The translations under genes were made by a program, and so were the position numbers. A DNA stretch of 64,000 nucleotides, taken from positions 1-64,000 of the forward strand of contig JAEZYS010000011.1 in assembly GCA_023418925.1 (NCBI GenBank), written 5' to 3'. Of this stretch, positions 53,869 through 63,021 are shown piece by piece; the first letter of the stretch is position 1; the number at the start of each line of letters is the position of its first letter. The DNA comes from Bacillota bacterium. Its GTDB lineage: Bacteria > Bacillota > Clostridia > Oscillospirales > Ruminococcaceae. A model generated the notes under the pieces. It saw only the letters and a list, made by a program, of their open reading frames with translations. It was not told the origin of the DNA and made no database searches.

Positions 53869-55455
53869 ATGAAAACTGTTCAAATATTTGATTCTACTTT
53901 GCGAGACGGTGCGCAAAGCGAAGGTATAAATTTTTCTGTTGTGGATAAAGTCAAAATTGTTAAAGAACTTGATAATTTTGGTGTATCGTTTATTGAGGCA
54001 GGAAATCCTGCTTCAAATCCAAAGGATATGGAATTTTTTAGAAAAGTCGCAGATATTAAACTTATCAATTCCAAACTGGTAGCATTTGGTTCCACAAGAA
54101 GAAAGGACATCCGTTGTGAAGATGATGCAAATGTCGCTGTTCTGGAACAAACAAATGTAGAGTATGTTGCTTTATTTGGAAAAAGCTGGGATATGCATGT
54201 AACAGAAATTATTGGAACAACGCTTAAAGAAAATCTGAATATGATATATGATACTATTAAATATCTGACAGATAAAAATAAAAAAGTATTCTTTGATGCT
54301 GAACACTTCTTTGATGGATATAAAGCAAATCCTGAATATGCAATTGAAACTCTGATGACTGCTGAAAGAGCAGGTGCGTCCGCAGTTGTATTATGTGATA
54401 CAAACGGTGGATGTTTCCCTGATGAAATCAAAGAAATCACAGAAAAGGCAGTAAAAGCTGTTTCTGTTTCAGTGGGAATACATTGCCATAACGATTCAGG
54501 TTGTGCTGTTGCAAATACCATTGCTGCTGTTGATGCAGGAGCTGTCCAGATACAGGGTACATTTATCGGAATAGGAGAGCGCTGTGGAAATACTAATCTT
54601 TCTTCAGTAATAGCAGGGCTTCATCTTAAAAAGGGGATTTACTGTGTTCCTGATGAAAATTTATCAGATCTAACTAGAACAGCAAAGTATATAGCAGAAG
54701 TTTGCAATATAAAGCTTCATTCTAATATGCCATATGTTGGTAAGAGTGCGTTTGCTCACAAGGGAGGAATGCATGCAGATGGTGTAAAGAAAAATCCGAA
54801 GAGTTTTGAACATCTTCCACCTGAAACTGTCGGAAATAAGCGGAACATCTTAATGTCAGAGGTTGCAGGACGGTCTGCTATTCTTCACAGAATTAACGAG
54901 ATTGTTCCTGAACTTACAAAGGACAGCACAGAAACAAAAGAAATTATTGATCTGCTTAAAGAAAAGGAGTTCTCTGGATATCAGTATGAGGCTGCAGAAG
55001 CATCTTTTGAAATACTTGTTAAGAAGTATCTTGGAAGAGTTCCGACTTTCTTTGATATAGATTATTTTAAAATTATCGGTGAAAAAATAGGCGAACGAAA
55101 GAACCCGTCTTCTGCAATTGTAAAGGTGAAGGTTGGAAATAAGACTGAGATAGCGGCTGATGAGGGAGACGGACCGGTTAATGCTATTGATAAAGCTTTA
55201 AGGCAGGCTCTTGCTGTCTTTTATCCGTCGATTGCAGATATTTATCTTGTGGACTACAAGGTTAGAGTTGTTGACAGTAATGCTGCAACGGCAGCAAAGG
55301 TTAGGGTACTGATTGAAAGTACGGACGGAAATGATATCTGGACTACAGTTGGTGCATCAGAAGACATTATTAATGCCTCTGTACTTGCGCTTGTAGACAG
55401 TATTGTATACAAACTTATAAAAGACCAGAACTGTTCTTCGGGAAAAACTGAATAA
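53869..55455 (+). CDS. cimA: citramalate synthase (CimA-type)
   Basis: A 528-residue member of the isopropylmalate/citramalate synthase family. The HMGL-like barrel starts with FDSTLRDGAQSEG and has the metal motif HCHNDSGCA, and a LeuA-type allosteric domain ends the protein (about 400-528). The length, early TLRDGAQSEG and overall layout fit the (R)-citramalate synthase subfamily better than LeuA. It condenses acetyl-CoA and pyruvate. The isoleucine T-box upstream supports this. ATG 53869 is preferred over 53857, which sits against the ribosome binding site. The 3' end overlaps the opposing LysR gene by 41 bases. Confidence 0.85.
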   Translation: MKTVQIFDSTLRDGAQSEGINFSVVDKVKIVKELDNFGVSFIEAGNPASNPKDMEFFRKVADIKLINSKLVAFGSTRRKDIRCEDDANVAVLEQTNVEYVALFGKSWDMHVTEIIGTTLKENLNMIYDTIKYLTDKNKKVFFDAEHFFDGYKANPEYAIETLMTAERAGASAVVLCDTNGGCFPDEIKEITEKAVKAVSVSVGIHCHNDSGCAVANTIAAVDAGAVQIQGTFIGIGERCGNTNLSSVIAGLHLKKGIYCVPDENLSDLTRTAKYIAEVCNIKLHSNMPYVGKSAFAHKGGMHADGVKKNPKSFEHLPPETVGNKRNILMSEVAGRSAILHRINEIVPELTKDSTETKEIIDLLKEKEFSGYQYEAAEASFEILVKKYLGRVPTFFDIDYFKIIGEKIGERKNPSSAIVKVKVGNKTEIAADEGDGPVNAIDKALRQALAVFYPSIADIYLVDYKVRVVDSNAATAAKVRVLIESTDGNDIWTTVGASEDIINASVLALVDSIVYKLIKDQNCSSGKTE

Positions 55456-56320
55456 ACTTCTGCATAGGAGAAGTGAGTTTTGCTTTATCAATGTAAGCAA
55501 AGCCTACTTCTCTTTTGTTTATAGGTATATCAAGAGGGATTTCAACAAGTGTTCCGCTGTCGATTTCGTCCTGAACAAATTGCTTTATAACACAGGCAAC
55601 TCCAAGTCCTATTTTTGCAAACTCAATAAGAATATCCATTCCTGAAATTTCAAGAATGTGATGTGGTTCAATATTATTTTCATAAAAATATTTATCTATA
55701 TGCTGTCTCGTAACATTACTGCCGTCTAGCAGCATTATGTTTGCTGATTCAAACATATTTCTGTTTTCAGAGAGATTAAGGTTATTCATATAAGATGGTG
55801 AAGAGACAAAAATATCCTCAATTCCGCCAAGAGAATGAAACACAAGGCCAGTCATATTTTCAGGTTTGACAATAAGCCCAATGTCAATACTATCTTCTTG
55901 AATAAGTTTGCGTATATGGTAGGATGACTGACATTCAATTGTTACCTTTACATATGGGTTTTCAACAAGATATTCCTTTAAATATGGTATGAGCATATGT
56001 TTGCAAAGAACGGCACTTGTTCCAAGGCGTAATTGCCCCATGCCAAGTTCGTTGATTCGGTTAATTTTTTCTTCACCGGCTGCAATAAGATTAAACGCTG
56101 ATTTAATTTGCTCATACAGTATTTTTCCCTCATATGTCAGTACTACACCTTTATGTGTACGTTCAAATAATGATGTTTTCAGATTTTCCTCTAATTTAGT
56201 TATGGATTTGCTTATGGCAGGTTGGCTTATATATAGTTTTTCAGCTGCTCTGGATATGCTTTCACATTCTGCCACAACACAGAAAATACGGTATCTGTTA
56301 AGATTAGCTTCCGGTAACAT
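55415..56320 (-). CDS. LysR-family regulator next to leuC
   Basis: A 301-residue LysR regulator with a canonical N-terminal helix-turn-helix (RAAEKLYISQPAISKSITKLEE) and substrate-binding-like domain. Divergent from leuC and inside the branched-chain cluster, it probably controls leuC-leuD-leuB in response to an intermediate. The start is the ATG two codons into the longest frame, as GGAGGG abuts the GTG. Its coding end overlaps the cimA end on the opposite strand by 41 bases. Confidence 0.88.
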   Translation of the reverse strand: MLPEANLNRYRIFCVVAECESISRAAEKLYISQPAISKSITKLEENLKTSLFERTHKGVVLTYEGKILYEQIKSAFNLIAAGEEKINRINELGMGQLRLGTSAVLCKHMLIPYLKEYLVENPYVKVTIECQSSYHIRKLIQEDSIDIGLIVKPENMTGLVFHSLGGIEDIFVSSPSYMNNLNLSENRNMFESANIMLLDGSNVTRQHIDKYFYENNIEPHHILEISGMDILIEFAKIGLGVACVIKQFVQDEIDSGTLVEIPLDIPINKREVGFAYIDKAKLTSPMQKFIQFFPKNSSGLL

Positions 56321-56372
56321 AACCACCCTCCAAGTATAACTGTAATTTATAAATAATATTCTTAATATGTAT

Positions 56373-56401
56373 TTGAATTATACCATACGCTGTGATATAA
56401 T
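56373..56401 (+). promoter_or_regulatory. sigma-A promoter for leuC
   Basis: TTGAAT (56373-56378) and TATAAT (56396-56401) have a 17-base spacer. The spacer contains an ATAC..GTGAT dyad that could bind the divergent LysR protein. Confidence 0.65.
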
Positions 56402-56480
56402 TCAAGCATAGTAAGTAACCGAATAATCAAAGTATTAGCTTAACAGCTATCCTATGATTTTAAAGAAAGGAATATATATT

Positions 56481-57743
56481 ATGGGTATGACAATGACACA
56501 GAAAATTCTTGCCGCTCATGCAGGACTTGAAAAAGTTGAGGTTGGACAGCTTATTAAATGTAAGCTTGATATGGTTCTTGGAAATGATGTTACAACGCCT
56601 GTTGCTATTAATGAATTCAACAAGGCAGGTTTTACTTCAGTTTTTGACGGCAAAAAGGTTTCAATGGTTATGGACCACTTTACACCAAACAAGGATATTA
56701 AATCTGCACAGCATTGTAAAATGTGCCGTGATTTTGCATACGACATGAAAGTAGAAAACTATTTTGATGTAGGCGATATGGGAATTGAACATGCACTTCT
56801 TCCTGAAAAAGGTCTTGTTGCTTCTGGTGAATGTATTATTGGTGCTGATAGTCATACTTGTACTTATGGCGCACTTGGCGCATTTTCAACAGGTGTCGGT
56901 TCAACTGATATGGCAGCAGGTATGGCAACAGGCGAAGCTTGGTTCAAGGTTCCGTCTGCAATAAAATTTAATCTTACAGGAAAGCTTAACAAGTATGTAA
57001 TGGGTAAGGATGTTATCCTGCACATTATTGGTATGATAGGCGTTGACGGAGCATTATATAAATCTATGGAATTCAGTGGAGAAGGACTCAAGAATCTTAC
57101 AATGGATGACAGGCTTTCAATGGCAAACATGGCTATTGAAGCGGGTGCAAAGAATGGCATTTTTGATGTTGATGACATTACTGTTGAATATCAGAAAGAC
57201 AGAGTAAACAGAGAATACAAAGTATATAAAGCTGATGAGGATGCAGAATATGATACAGTTTATGATATTAACTTATCAGAGATCAGACCAACTGTTGCAT
57301 TTCCTCACCTTCCTGAAAATACAAGAACTATTGATGAAGTTGGAGAAGTGAAGATTGATCAGGTAGTAATAGGTTCATGTACAAACGGAAGAATGGAAGA
57401 TCTTGAAATGGCAGCTTCAATTCTTAATGGCAGACATGTTGCTCCAAATGTAAGATGTATTGTTATTCCTGCTACACAAAAGATTTATCTTGAAGCAATG
57501 AAAAAAGGTTTACTTGAAATCTTCATCAATGCAGGATGTGCAGTTTCAACACCGACATGTGGACCTTGCCTCGGCGGACATATGGGCATTCTTGCAAAGG
57601 GCGAACGTGCAGTTGCTACAACAAACAGAAACTTTGTCGGAAGAATGGGTCATCCTGAATCAGAGGTGTACCTTGCTTCACCGGCTGTTGCTGCGGCATC
57701 GGCTGTAACAGGTAAAATTTCAGATGTATCTGAGTTAAAGTAA
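56481..57743 (+). CDS. leuC: isopropylmalate/citramalate isomerase large subunit
   Basis: A 420-residue aconitase-family protein of the short LeuC/HacA type. The iron-sulfur cysteines are in IGSCTNGR and in CGPCLGGH, and GADSHTCTYGALGAFSTGVG is the substrate segment, given in part. With LeuD it isomerises 2-isopropylmalate or citramalate. ATG 56481 follows AAAGAAAGG; the in-frame ATG at 56454 precedes that site. leuD follows after 16 bases. Confidence 0.94.
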   Translation: MGMTMTQKILAAHAGLEKVEVGQLIKCKLDMVLGNDVTTPVAINEFNKAGFTSVFDGKKVSMVMDHFTPNKDIKSAQHCKMCRDFAYDMKVENYFDVGDMGIEHALLPEKGLVASGECIIGADSHTCTYGALGAFSTGVGSTDMAAGMATGEAWFKVPSAIKFNLTGKLNKYVMGKDVILHIIGMIGVDGALYKSMEFSGEGLKNLTMDDRLSMANMAIEAGAKNGIFDVDDITVEYQKDRVNREYKVYKADEDAEYDTVYDINLSEIRPTVAFPHLPENTRTIDEVGEVKIDQVVIGSCTNGRMEDLEMAASILNGRHVAPNVRCIVIPATQKIYLEAMKKGLLEIFINAGCAVSTPTCGPCLGGHMGILAKGERAVATTNRNFVGRMGHPESEVYLASPAVAAASAVTGKISDVSELK

Positions 57744-57759
57744 GAGGAGGCTTATATAT

Positions 57760-58242
57760 ATGAAGGCTACAGGAACAGTGCATAAATATGGTGATAACGT
57801 TGATACTGACGTAATCATCCCTGCAAGATACCTTAACACAGCAGATCCTAAAGAACTTGCTGCACATTGTATGGAGGATATTGACGCAGATTTTGTCAAG
57901 AATGTAAAACATGGAGATATTATGGTAGCAGATCAGAATTTTGGCTGCGGTTCTTCAAGAGAGCATGCACCAATTGCAATTAAGGAAAGTGGAATTTCAT
58001 GTGTTATTGCTTCTTCATTTGCAAGAATTTTTTACAGAAACGCAATTAATACAGCACTTCCTATTCTAGAGTGTGAGGAAGCTGCAAAGAATATTTCAAA
58101 TGGTGATAACGTTGAGGTTGACTTTGATACAGGAGTAATTACAAATCTCACTAAGAATCAGACCTATCAGGCTCAGCCATTCCCTGAATTTATTAAGGAA
58201 ATTATTAATGCAGGAGGCTTGTTGAAGTCACTGAAAGCATAA
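57760..58242 (+). CDS. leuD: isopropylmalate/citramalate isomerase small subunit
   Basis: A 160-residue LeuD swivelling domain with GDNVDTDVIIPARYL near the start, FGCGSSREHAPIA and SSFARIFYRNAIN. It completes the LeuCD isomerase. AGAGGAGG precedes its ATG. A frameshifted acetyltransferase gene separates it from leuB. Confidence 0.94.
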   Translation: MKATGTVHKYGDNVDTDVIIPARYLNTADPKELAAHCMEDIDADFVKNVKHGDIMVADQNFGCGSSREHAPIAIKESGISCVIASSFARIFYRNAINTALPILECEEAAKNISNGDNVEVDFDTGVITNLTKNQTYQAQPFPEFIKEIINAGGLLKSLKA

Positions 58243-58267
58243 ATCTAAAAGAGGAATGATCATAAAA

Positions 58268-58770
58268 ATGGTTGACATAAGAATTGCAGAAAAAAGTATG
58301 CAGAAATTATTACGCAAATTATAAACAATACGTGGAAAGTTAATTATGAGAATATAGTACCTGAATGTGATATTGTCAAATACACGGATTATTCATTCAG
58401 GCTTAATAAGGTATCAGAGTATCTTGCTGATGGTAAAACGGTATTCCTGATTGCAAATTATAATTCTTCTGATTGTGGAGTAATTTCATTCTGTGAGTAT
58501 AATGGAGAAAATTTTGATAACTGTGCAAATATATTACAGCTTTATGTTCTTCCAGCATTCCAGAAAAAGAACATAGGTAAGGCATTACTTGATTATGCAC
58601 TGCACGTTTTGATACAGCGTGGTTATAAAACTGCAGTTCTTAATACCCTTGAAAAGAATATGAATGCTCGTTCTTTTTATGAGAGAAATGGCTTTGAATT
58701 CTATGGTACTGAGTTTTCGCCTCTTTTCAGCGAAAAGGTGGTACGACGCTTATACAAAAAGGAGTTGTAA
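58268..58770 (+). pseudogene. GNAT acetyltransferase gene with single-base frameshift
   Basis: From ATG 58268 (ribosome binding site AGAGGAAT) the frame reads MVDIRIAEKS and stops at 58322-58324. Reading shifts by -1 at an A6 run (58290-58295); with seven A's it would read MVDIRIAEKKYAEIITQ and continue to 58770. The downstream frame is a typical GNAT domain: acetyl-CoA loop LQLYVLPAFQKKNIGKALLDYA and ARSFYERNGFEFYG, given in parts. About 167 residues if repaired. It lies between leuD and leuB. It is either recently inactivated, restored by slippage at A6, or a sequencing error. Confidence 0.75.
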
Positions 58771-58774
58771 GTAA

Positions 58775-59854
58775 ATGATAAAAAATATTGCTGTTATAAA
58801 GGGCGATGGAATAGGACCTGAAATTGTTGCAGAAGCACAGAAGGTTCTTGATAAGGTTGCAGCTAAATTCGGACATGAGTTTAAATATACAGATGTCCTT
58901 ATGGGCGGATGTGCAATAGATGCAACAGGTGTGCCTCTTCCACAGGAGACAGTTGACATTTGCCTTAAATCTGACAGTGTACTTCTCGGAGCTGTTGGGG
59001 GAGCTAAGTGGGATACTCTTCCGGGTAATCTTCGACCTGAAGCAGGACTTCTTGGTATCAGAGGTGCTTTAAAACTTTTTGCAAACATACGCCCTGCAAA
59101 GCTGCTTGCTCCGCTGGCTTCTGCTTGTCCTCTGAAAAAGGATATAACAGATAAGGGTCTTGATCTTGTTATTGTAAGAGAGCTTATTGGTGGTGCTTAC
59201 TTTGGAAAAAGAAGTACAACAGTTGATGAAGATGGTGTTAAGACTGCATGCGACACAATGGCATATTCCGATTATGAAGTTGAAAGAATATGCAGGGTTG
59301 CTTTTGAAATGGCAAGGAAAAGGCGTTCAAAGGTTCATTCTGTTGATAAAGCAAATGTTCTTGATTCTTCCCGCCTGTGGAGAGAAGTTGCCCACAAGGT
59401 TGCTGCTGAATACACAGATGTAGAATTCAGTGATATTCTTGTAGATAACTGTGCAATGCAGCTTGTCAGAAATCCGGCACAATTTGATGTTCTTGTTACT
59501 GAAAATCTTTTTGGTGATATTCTTTCAGATGAAGCTTCAATGATTACAGGTTCTCTTGGAATGATTCCTTCAGCTTCATTAGGAGAAGGTTCTCTTGGAC
59601 TTTATGAGCCTATCCATGGTTCTGCTCCTGACATTGCAGGTCAGAATAAGGCTAACCCAATTGCCACAATTCTCTCATGTGCAATGATGTTAAGATATTC
59701 TTTTAATATGGCAGAAGAAGCTGATGCAATAGAAAGTGCAGTTGATAAAGTACTTAATGAAGGATACAGAACTGGCGATATTATGTCAGACAATGAGGGA
59801 CTGAATTGTGTGTCATGTACAGAAATGGGTACATTGATTGCAAAGAATGTATAA
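58775..59854 (+). CDS. leuB: 3-isopropylmalate dehydrogenase
   Basis: A 359-residue beta-decarboxylating dehydrogenase. GDGIGPEI at the N terminus, RELIGGAYFG, VDKANVLDSSRLWR and EPIHGSAPDIAG are conserved. It oxidatively decarboxylates 3-isopropylmalate and, in the citramalate route, 3-methylmalate to 2-oxobutyrate. ATG 58775 lies 5 bases after the acetyltransferase stop, with AAAAAGGAG. Confidence 0.95.
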   Translation: MIKNIAVIKGDGIGPEIVAEAQKVLDKVAAKFGHEFKYTDVLMGGCAIDATGVPLPQETVDICLKSDSVLLGAVGGAKWDTLPGNLRPEAGLLGIRGALKLFANIRPAKLLAPLASACPLKKDITDKGLDLVIVRELIGGAYFGKRSTTVDEDGVKTACDTMAYSDYEVERICRVAFEMARKRRSKVHSVDKANVLDSSRLWREVAHKVAAEYTDVEFSDILVDNCAMQLVRNPAQFDVLVTENLFGDILSDEASMITGSLGMIPSASLGEGSLGLYEPIHGSAPDIAGQNKANPIATILSCAMMLRYSFNMAEEADAIESAVDKVLNEGYRTGDIMSDNEGLNCVSCTEMGTLIAKNV

Positions 59855-59935
59855 TGGTTTTTAGGGTATATTTATAAAAATGCTTTAAGCAAATTGTAAT
59901 GTAAATACAATCAGAGAAAAAGTTTTTAATTTCTA

Positions 59936-59964
59936 TTGACTTAATGTGCAAAAACTGTTATTCT
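59936..59964 (+). promoter_or_regulatory. sigma-A promoter for the HPr-like gene
   Basis: TTGACT (59936-59941) and TATTCT (59959-59964) with a 17-base spacer, about 48 bases before the start. Confidence 0.65.
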
Positions 59965-60012
59965 ATATGTATACCGTAGGTAAATATTCACTCAATATGG
60001 AGGGGACAAATA

Positions 60013-60246
60013 ATGAATAACAAGGCAACGATCATGTTATCAACTATTAATGATGTAAAGGATTTTGTTAATACAGTTTCCAGATGTGACTTTGATGTCG
60101 ATTTAGTATCTGGAAGATATGCTGTTGATGCAAAGTCAATTATGGGTATTTTCAGCTTGGACCTTTCTAAACCTATTGAACTTGAAGCACAGACAGATGA
60201 CGCAGCTGATTTCTTTAATAAAATTGATAAATACATTGTTAAGTAA
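60013..60246 (+). CDS. HPr-like protein lacking the phospho-histidine
   Basis: A 77-residue protein matching the HPr fold in its second half: VDAKSIMGIFSLDLSKPIELEA resembles the KSIMGVMSL region around the regulatory serine, here Ser42. The N-terminal half has no histidine at all, so the PTS phosphoryl site (His15 of HPr) is missing. This is the pattern of Crh, which keeps only the serine regulated by HPr kinase. A regulatory role in carbon control is inferred, not shown. It is monocistronic with its own promoter and terminator. Confidence 0.8.
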   Translation: MNNKATIMLSTINDVKDFVNTVSRCDFDVDLVSGRYAVDAKSIMGIFSLDLSKPIELEAQTDDAADFFNKIDKYIVK

Positions 60247-60258
60247 TTGATATTTTAA

Positions 60259-60295
60259 GATAATAGGGCATCAGAATTTCTGGTGCCCTATTATC
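60259..60295 (+). terminator. terminator after the HPr-like gene
   Basis: A stem of about 17 bp including one G-U pair spans 60259-60295 with a very small loop. There is no long T run, so it may work as a processing or partial-termination site. Confidence 0.7.
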
Positions 60296-60354
60296 ATGAA
60301 CAAAAAGCATTGCAATACCCTTGTCTGCATATAATCAAACAGGAGTGTGATTAT

Positions 60355-61512
60355 ATGCGGATAAAATATATTTCATCATTTATACTAATATTTTTTTATA
60401 TTTTAGTTTTTACAGATGGTTTGTGTGTTTATGCTCAGAATGAGCCTGAAAAGAAGTTCAGTGAGCCGTGTGTAGTTCTTATAGAGGCAAATACAGGAAC
60501 TGTATTGTACAGCAGAAATGCTGATGTCAAGGTGCCTGTTGGTACAATGAATAAACTTATGACTGTATTGCTAGTTGCCGAACAAATTGAAAATGGAAAA
60601 CTGATGCTTGATGATACTGTAAAGGCTTCAACCTATGCAAATACTATGCAGGGAGCGCAGATATGGCTGATGCCTGGAGAAGAAATGCCGGTGTCAGATT
60701 TGCTTAAAGCTGTTATTATAGGCAATGCAAATGATGCATCCGTTGCTCTTGCAGAGAAAGTGTCATATACAGAAGCTGATTTTGTAAAGCTAATGAACAG
60801 TAAGGCAAAAGAACTCGGCATGACAAATACTACGTTTACTAATTGCAATGGATACAGGGAAGAAATTCTTCAGGTTTCAACGGCATATGATATGGCTCTT
60901 CTTTCTGCGGAACTTAGTAAATATGACTTCCTTACTGAATATTTTACAACATGGCTTGACTATGTCAGAGGCAAAGACACTGAACTTGTAAATTCAAATA
61001 TTCTTGTAAAAAATTATAACGGCATAGTTGGATTCAAGGCAGGATATACAGAAAGTTCACAGAACTGTATATCAGCTGGTGCTGAAAGAGATGGGGCATT
61101 GTATATCGTTACTGCTTTAAATTATAAGGATAAGGATACAATGTTTTCTGAGTCCAAAGCAACGTTGAATTCAGGATTTCAGAATTTTCAGATAATAACT
61201 CCTGATATTCCTGATGAAATGCCTGAAAATATAGTCGTAAAGAATGGTATTAATAAAAATACGGATATTCTGATAAGTGAACAGCAAACTATAGTTATAC
61301 CAAATGGAACATATAAAAATGTAACTTACAGAATTATTTTGCCTGAATACATCTATGCCCCTATAGTTAAAGGAGATAAAATCGGAGAGATACAATATTA
61401 TCTCAATGATCAACTTCTTTTCAAAAGTGATATAATTTCAACCCAGAATGTTGAAGATGTAACTTTTATGAAAGCAATAATAATAATACTTAAAAAAGTG
61501 CTTAGTTTTTAG
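60355..61512 (+). CDS. D,D-carboxypeptidase homologue with altered active site
   Basis: A 385-residue PBP5/DacF-family protein with a signal peptide (residues 1-27). All three catalytic motifs deviate: SxxK is TMNK (64-67), SxN is NAN (124-126) and KTG is KAG (228-230). The surrounding fold (LMPGEEM, ELGMTNTTFTNCNGY, SAYDMALL-like STAYDMALLSAEL) is well conserved, including the C-terminal beta domain. It probably cannot hydrolyse D-Ala-D-Ala and may be a structural or regulatory pseudoenzyme in peptidoglycan or cortex assembly. ATG 60355 follows AGGAGTGTGA. Confidence 0.85.
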   Translation: MRIKYISSFILIFFYILVFTDGLCVYAQNEPEKKFSEPCVVLIEANTGTVLYSRNADVKVPVGTMNKLMTVLLVAEQIENGKLMLDDTVKASTYANTMQGAQIWLMPGEEMPVSDLLKAVIIGNANDASVALAEKVSYTEADFVKLMNSKAKELGMTNTTFTNCNGYREEILQVSTAYDMALLSAELSKYDFLTEYFTTWLDYVRGKDTELVNSNILVKNYNGIVGFKAGYTESSQNCISAGAERDGALYIVTALNYKDKDTMFSESKATLNSGFQNFQIITPDIPDEMPENIVVKNGINKNTDILISEQQTIVIPNGTYKNVTYRIILPEYIYAPIVKGDKIGEIQYYLNDQLLFKSDIISTQNVEDVTFMKAIIIILKKVLSF

Positions 61513-61562
61513 TAAAAATATATAAAACTAACGTGAAAAATGTTATTGTTATCAAAAATGTG

Positions 61563-61591
61563 TTGCAAAAATATATAAAATATAGTAATAT
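61563..61591 (+). promoter_or_regulatory. sigma-A promoter for pgi
   Basis: TTGCAA (61563-61568) and TAATAT (61586-61591) are 17 bases apart, 32 bases before the start. Confidence 0.65.
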
Positions 61592-61623
61592 TATTTTAGG
61601 AATTTAAATTGGAGGATTAATAA

Positions 61624-62958
61624 ATGTCACTCTCGTTAAACACAAAATATTTAAAGAGCTTCATTTCTGAGAATGAGATGACTGCTGCTAAAGCACAGGC
61701 AGAACTCGCAGCTAAAACTTTATCTGAAAAATCAGGACTTGGCAATGACTTTTTAGGATGGGTAGACCTTCCTACTGATTATGACAAGGATGAATTTGAA
61801 AGAATAAAGGCTGCTGCAAAAAAAATTCAGAGTAATTCGGATATATTAATTGTAATCGGAATTGGTGGTTCATATCTTGGAGCAAGAGCTGCTATTGAAC
61901 TTCTCAAGTCACCATTTTATAACAATTTGAAGAAGAATACACCTGATATTTATTATGTTGGAAATAATATCAGCCCGACATACTTAAATGAAATTCTTTC
62001 TATTTGTGATGGAAAGGATATTTCCGTAAACGTAATTTCTAAGTCCGGAACAACAACTGAGCCTGCACTTGCATTCAGAATTTTCCGTGAACTTGTTGAA
62101 AAGAAGTACGGAAAAGATGGTGCAAAGGATAGAATTTTCTGCACAACAGATAAGTGCAGGGGTACATTAAAGTCACTTGCTGATACTGAAGGATATGAAT
62201 CCTTTGTTATTGCAGACGACATCGGCGGAAGATATTCTGTACTTACAGCTGTAGGTCTACTTCCTATTGCAGTAGCAGGATGCGATATCGATGCAATCAT
62301 GGCAGGTGCTAAAAAGGCTCAGGACGAGCTTTCAAAGGATTTCGACAATAATGATTGCTACAAGTATGCTGCAATCAGAAGTATTCTTTACAGAAAGAAT
62401 AAGTCAGTTGAACTTCTTGTTTCATATGATCCAAGCTTTACAATGATGACAGAATGGTTCAAGCAGCTTTTTGGCGAAAGCGAAGGCAAAGATAATAAGG
62501 GCATTTTCCCTGCATCAGTTACATTCTCAACAGATCTTCATTCGATGGGCCAATTTATTCAGGAAGGCTCAAGAATAATGTTTGAAACTGTTGTTGATAT
62601 CAAGAAACCAAAGATGGATCTTTTCCTAAATAATGATGCTGAGAACCTTGATGGACTTAACTTCCTTACAAACCAGAATATGTCTGTTGTTAACAGAAAG
62701 GCTTTTGAAGGAACTGTTCTTGCTCATACAGAAGGTGGAGTACCTAACATTGTACTTGAACTTGAAGACACATCTGAATTCAGTTTTGGATACATGGTTT
62801 ACTTCTTTGAAAAGGCATGCGCAGTAAGCGGATATATGCTTGGCGTAAATCCTTTTGATCAGCCTGGTGTAGAAAGCTATAAGAAAAACATGTTTGCTTT
62901 ACTTGGCAAGCCTGGTTATGAAGACCAGAAGGCTGCACTTGAAGCAAAGTTAAAGTAA
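61624..62958 (+). CDS. pgi: glucose-6-phosphate isomerase
   Basis: A 444-residue phosphoglucose isomerase of the compact Gram-positive type. IGIGGSYLGARAAIE, VISKSGTTTEPALAFR and the late QPGVESYKKNMFALLGKPG are family signatures. It interconverts glucose-6-phosphate and fructose-6-phosphate in glycolysis. Strong GGAGG ribosome binding site and biased codon use suggest high expression. Confidence 0.97.
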   Translation: MSLSLNTKYLKSFISENEMTAAKAQAELAAKTLSEKSGLGNDFLGWVDLPTDYDKDEFERIKAAAKKIQSNSDILIVIGIGGSYLGARAAIELLKSPFYNNLKKNTPDIYYVGNNISPTYLNEILSICDGKDISVNVISKSGTTTEPALAFRIFRELVEKKYGKDGAKDRIFCTTDKCRGTLKSLADTEGYESFVIADDIGGRYSVLTAVGLLPIAVAGCDIDAIMAGAKKAQDELSKDFDNNDCYKYAAIRSILYRKNKSVELLVSYDPSFTMMTEWFKQLFGESEGKDNKGIFPASVTFSTDLHSMGQFIQEGSRIMFETVVDIKKPKMDLFLNNDAENLDGLNFLTNQNMSVVNRKAFEGTVLAHTEGGVPNIVLELEDTSEFSFGYMVYFFEKACAVSGYMLGVNPFDQPGVESYKKNMFALLGKPGYEDQKAALEAKLK

Positions 62959-63021
62959 GTCCCGCACACCTGCAATGGTGTTAATGATATAAAGCCGGTA
63001 ACGGCGGAACGGAGTGTTTTT

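Noticed and set aside
58290..58296. Classical -1 ribosomal slippery site in the acetyltransferase
   Set aside because: The A-run is not in the zero-frame register required for tandem slippage of A-AAA-AAG, so programmed ribosomal frameshifting is less likely than RNA polymerase slippage or mutation.
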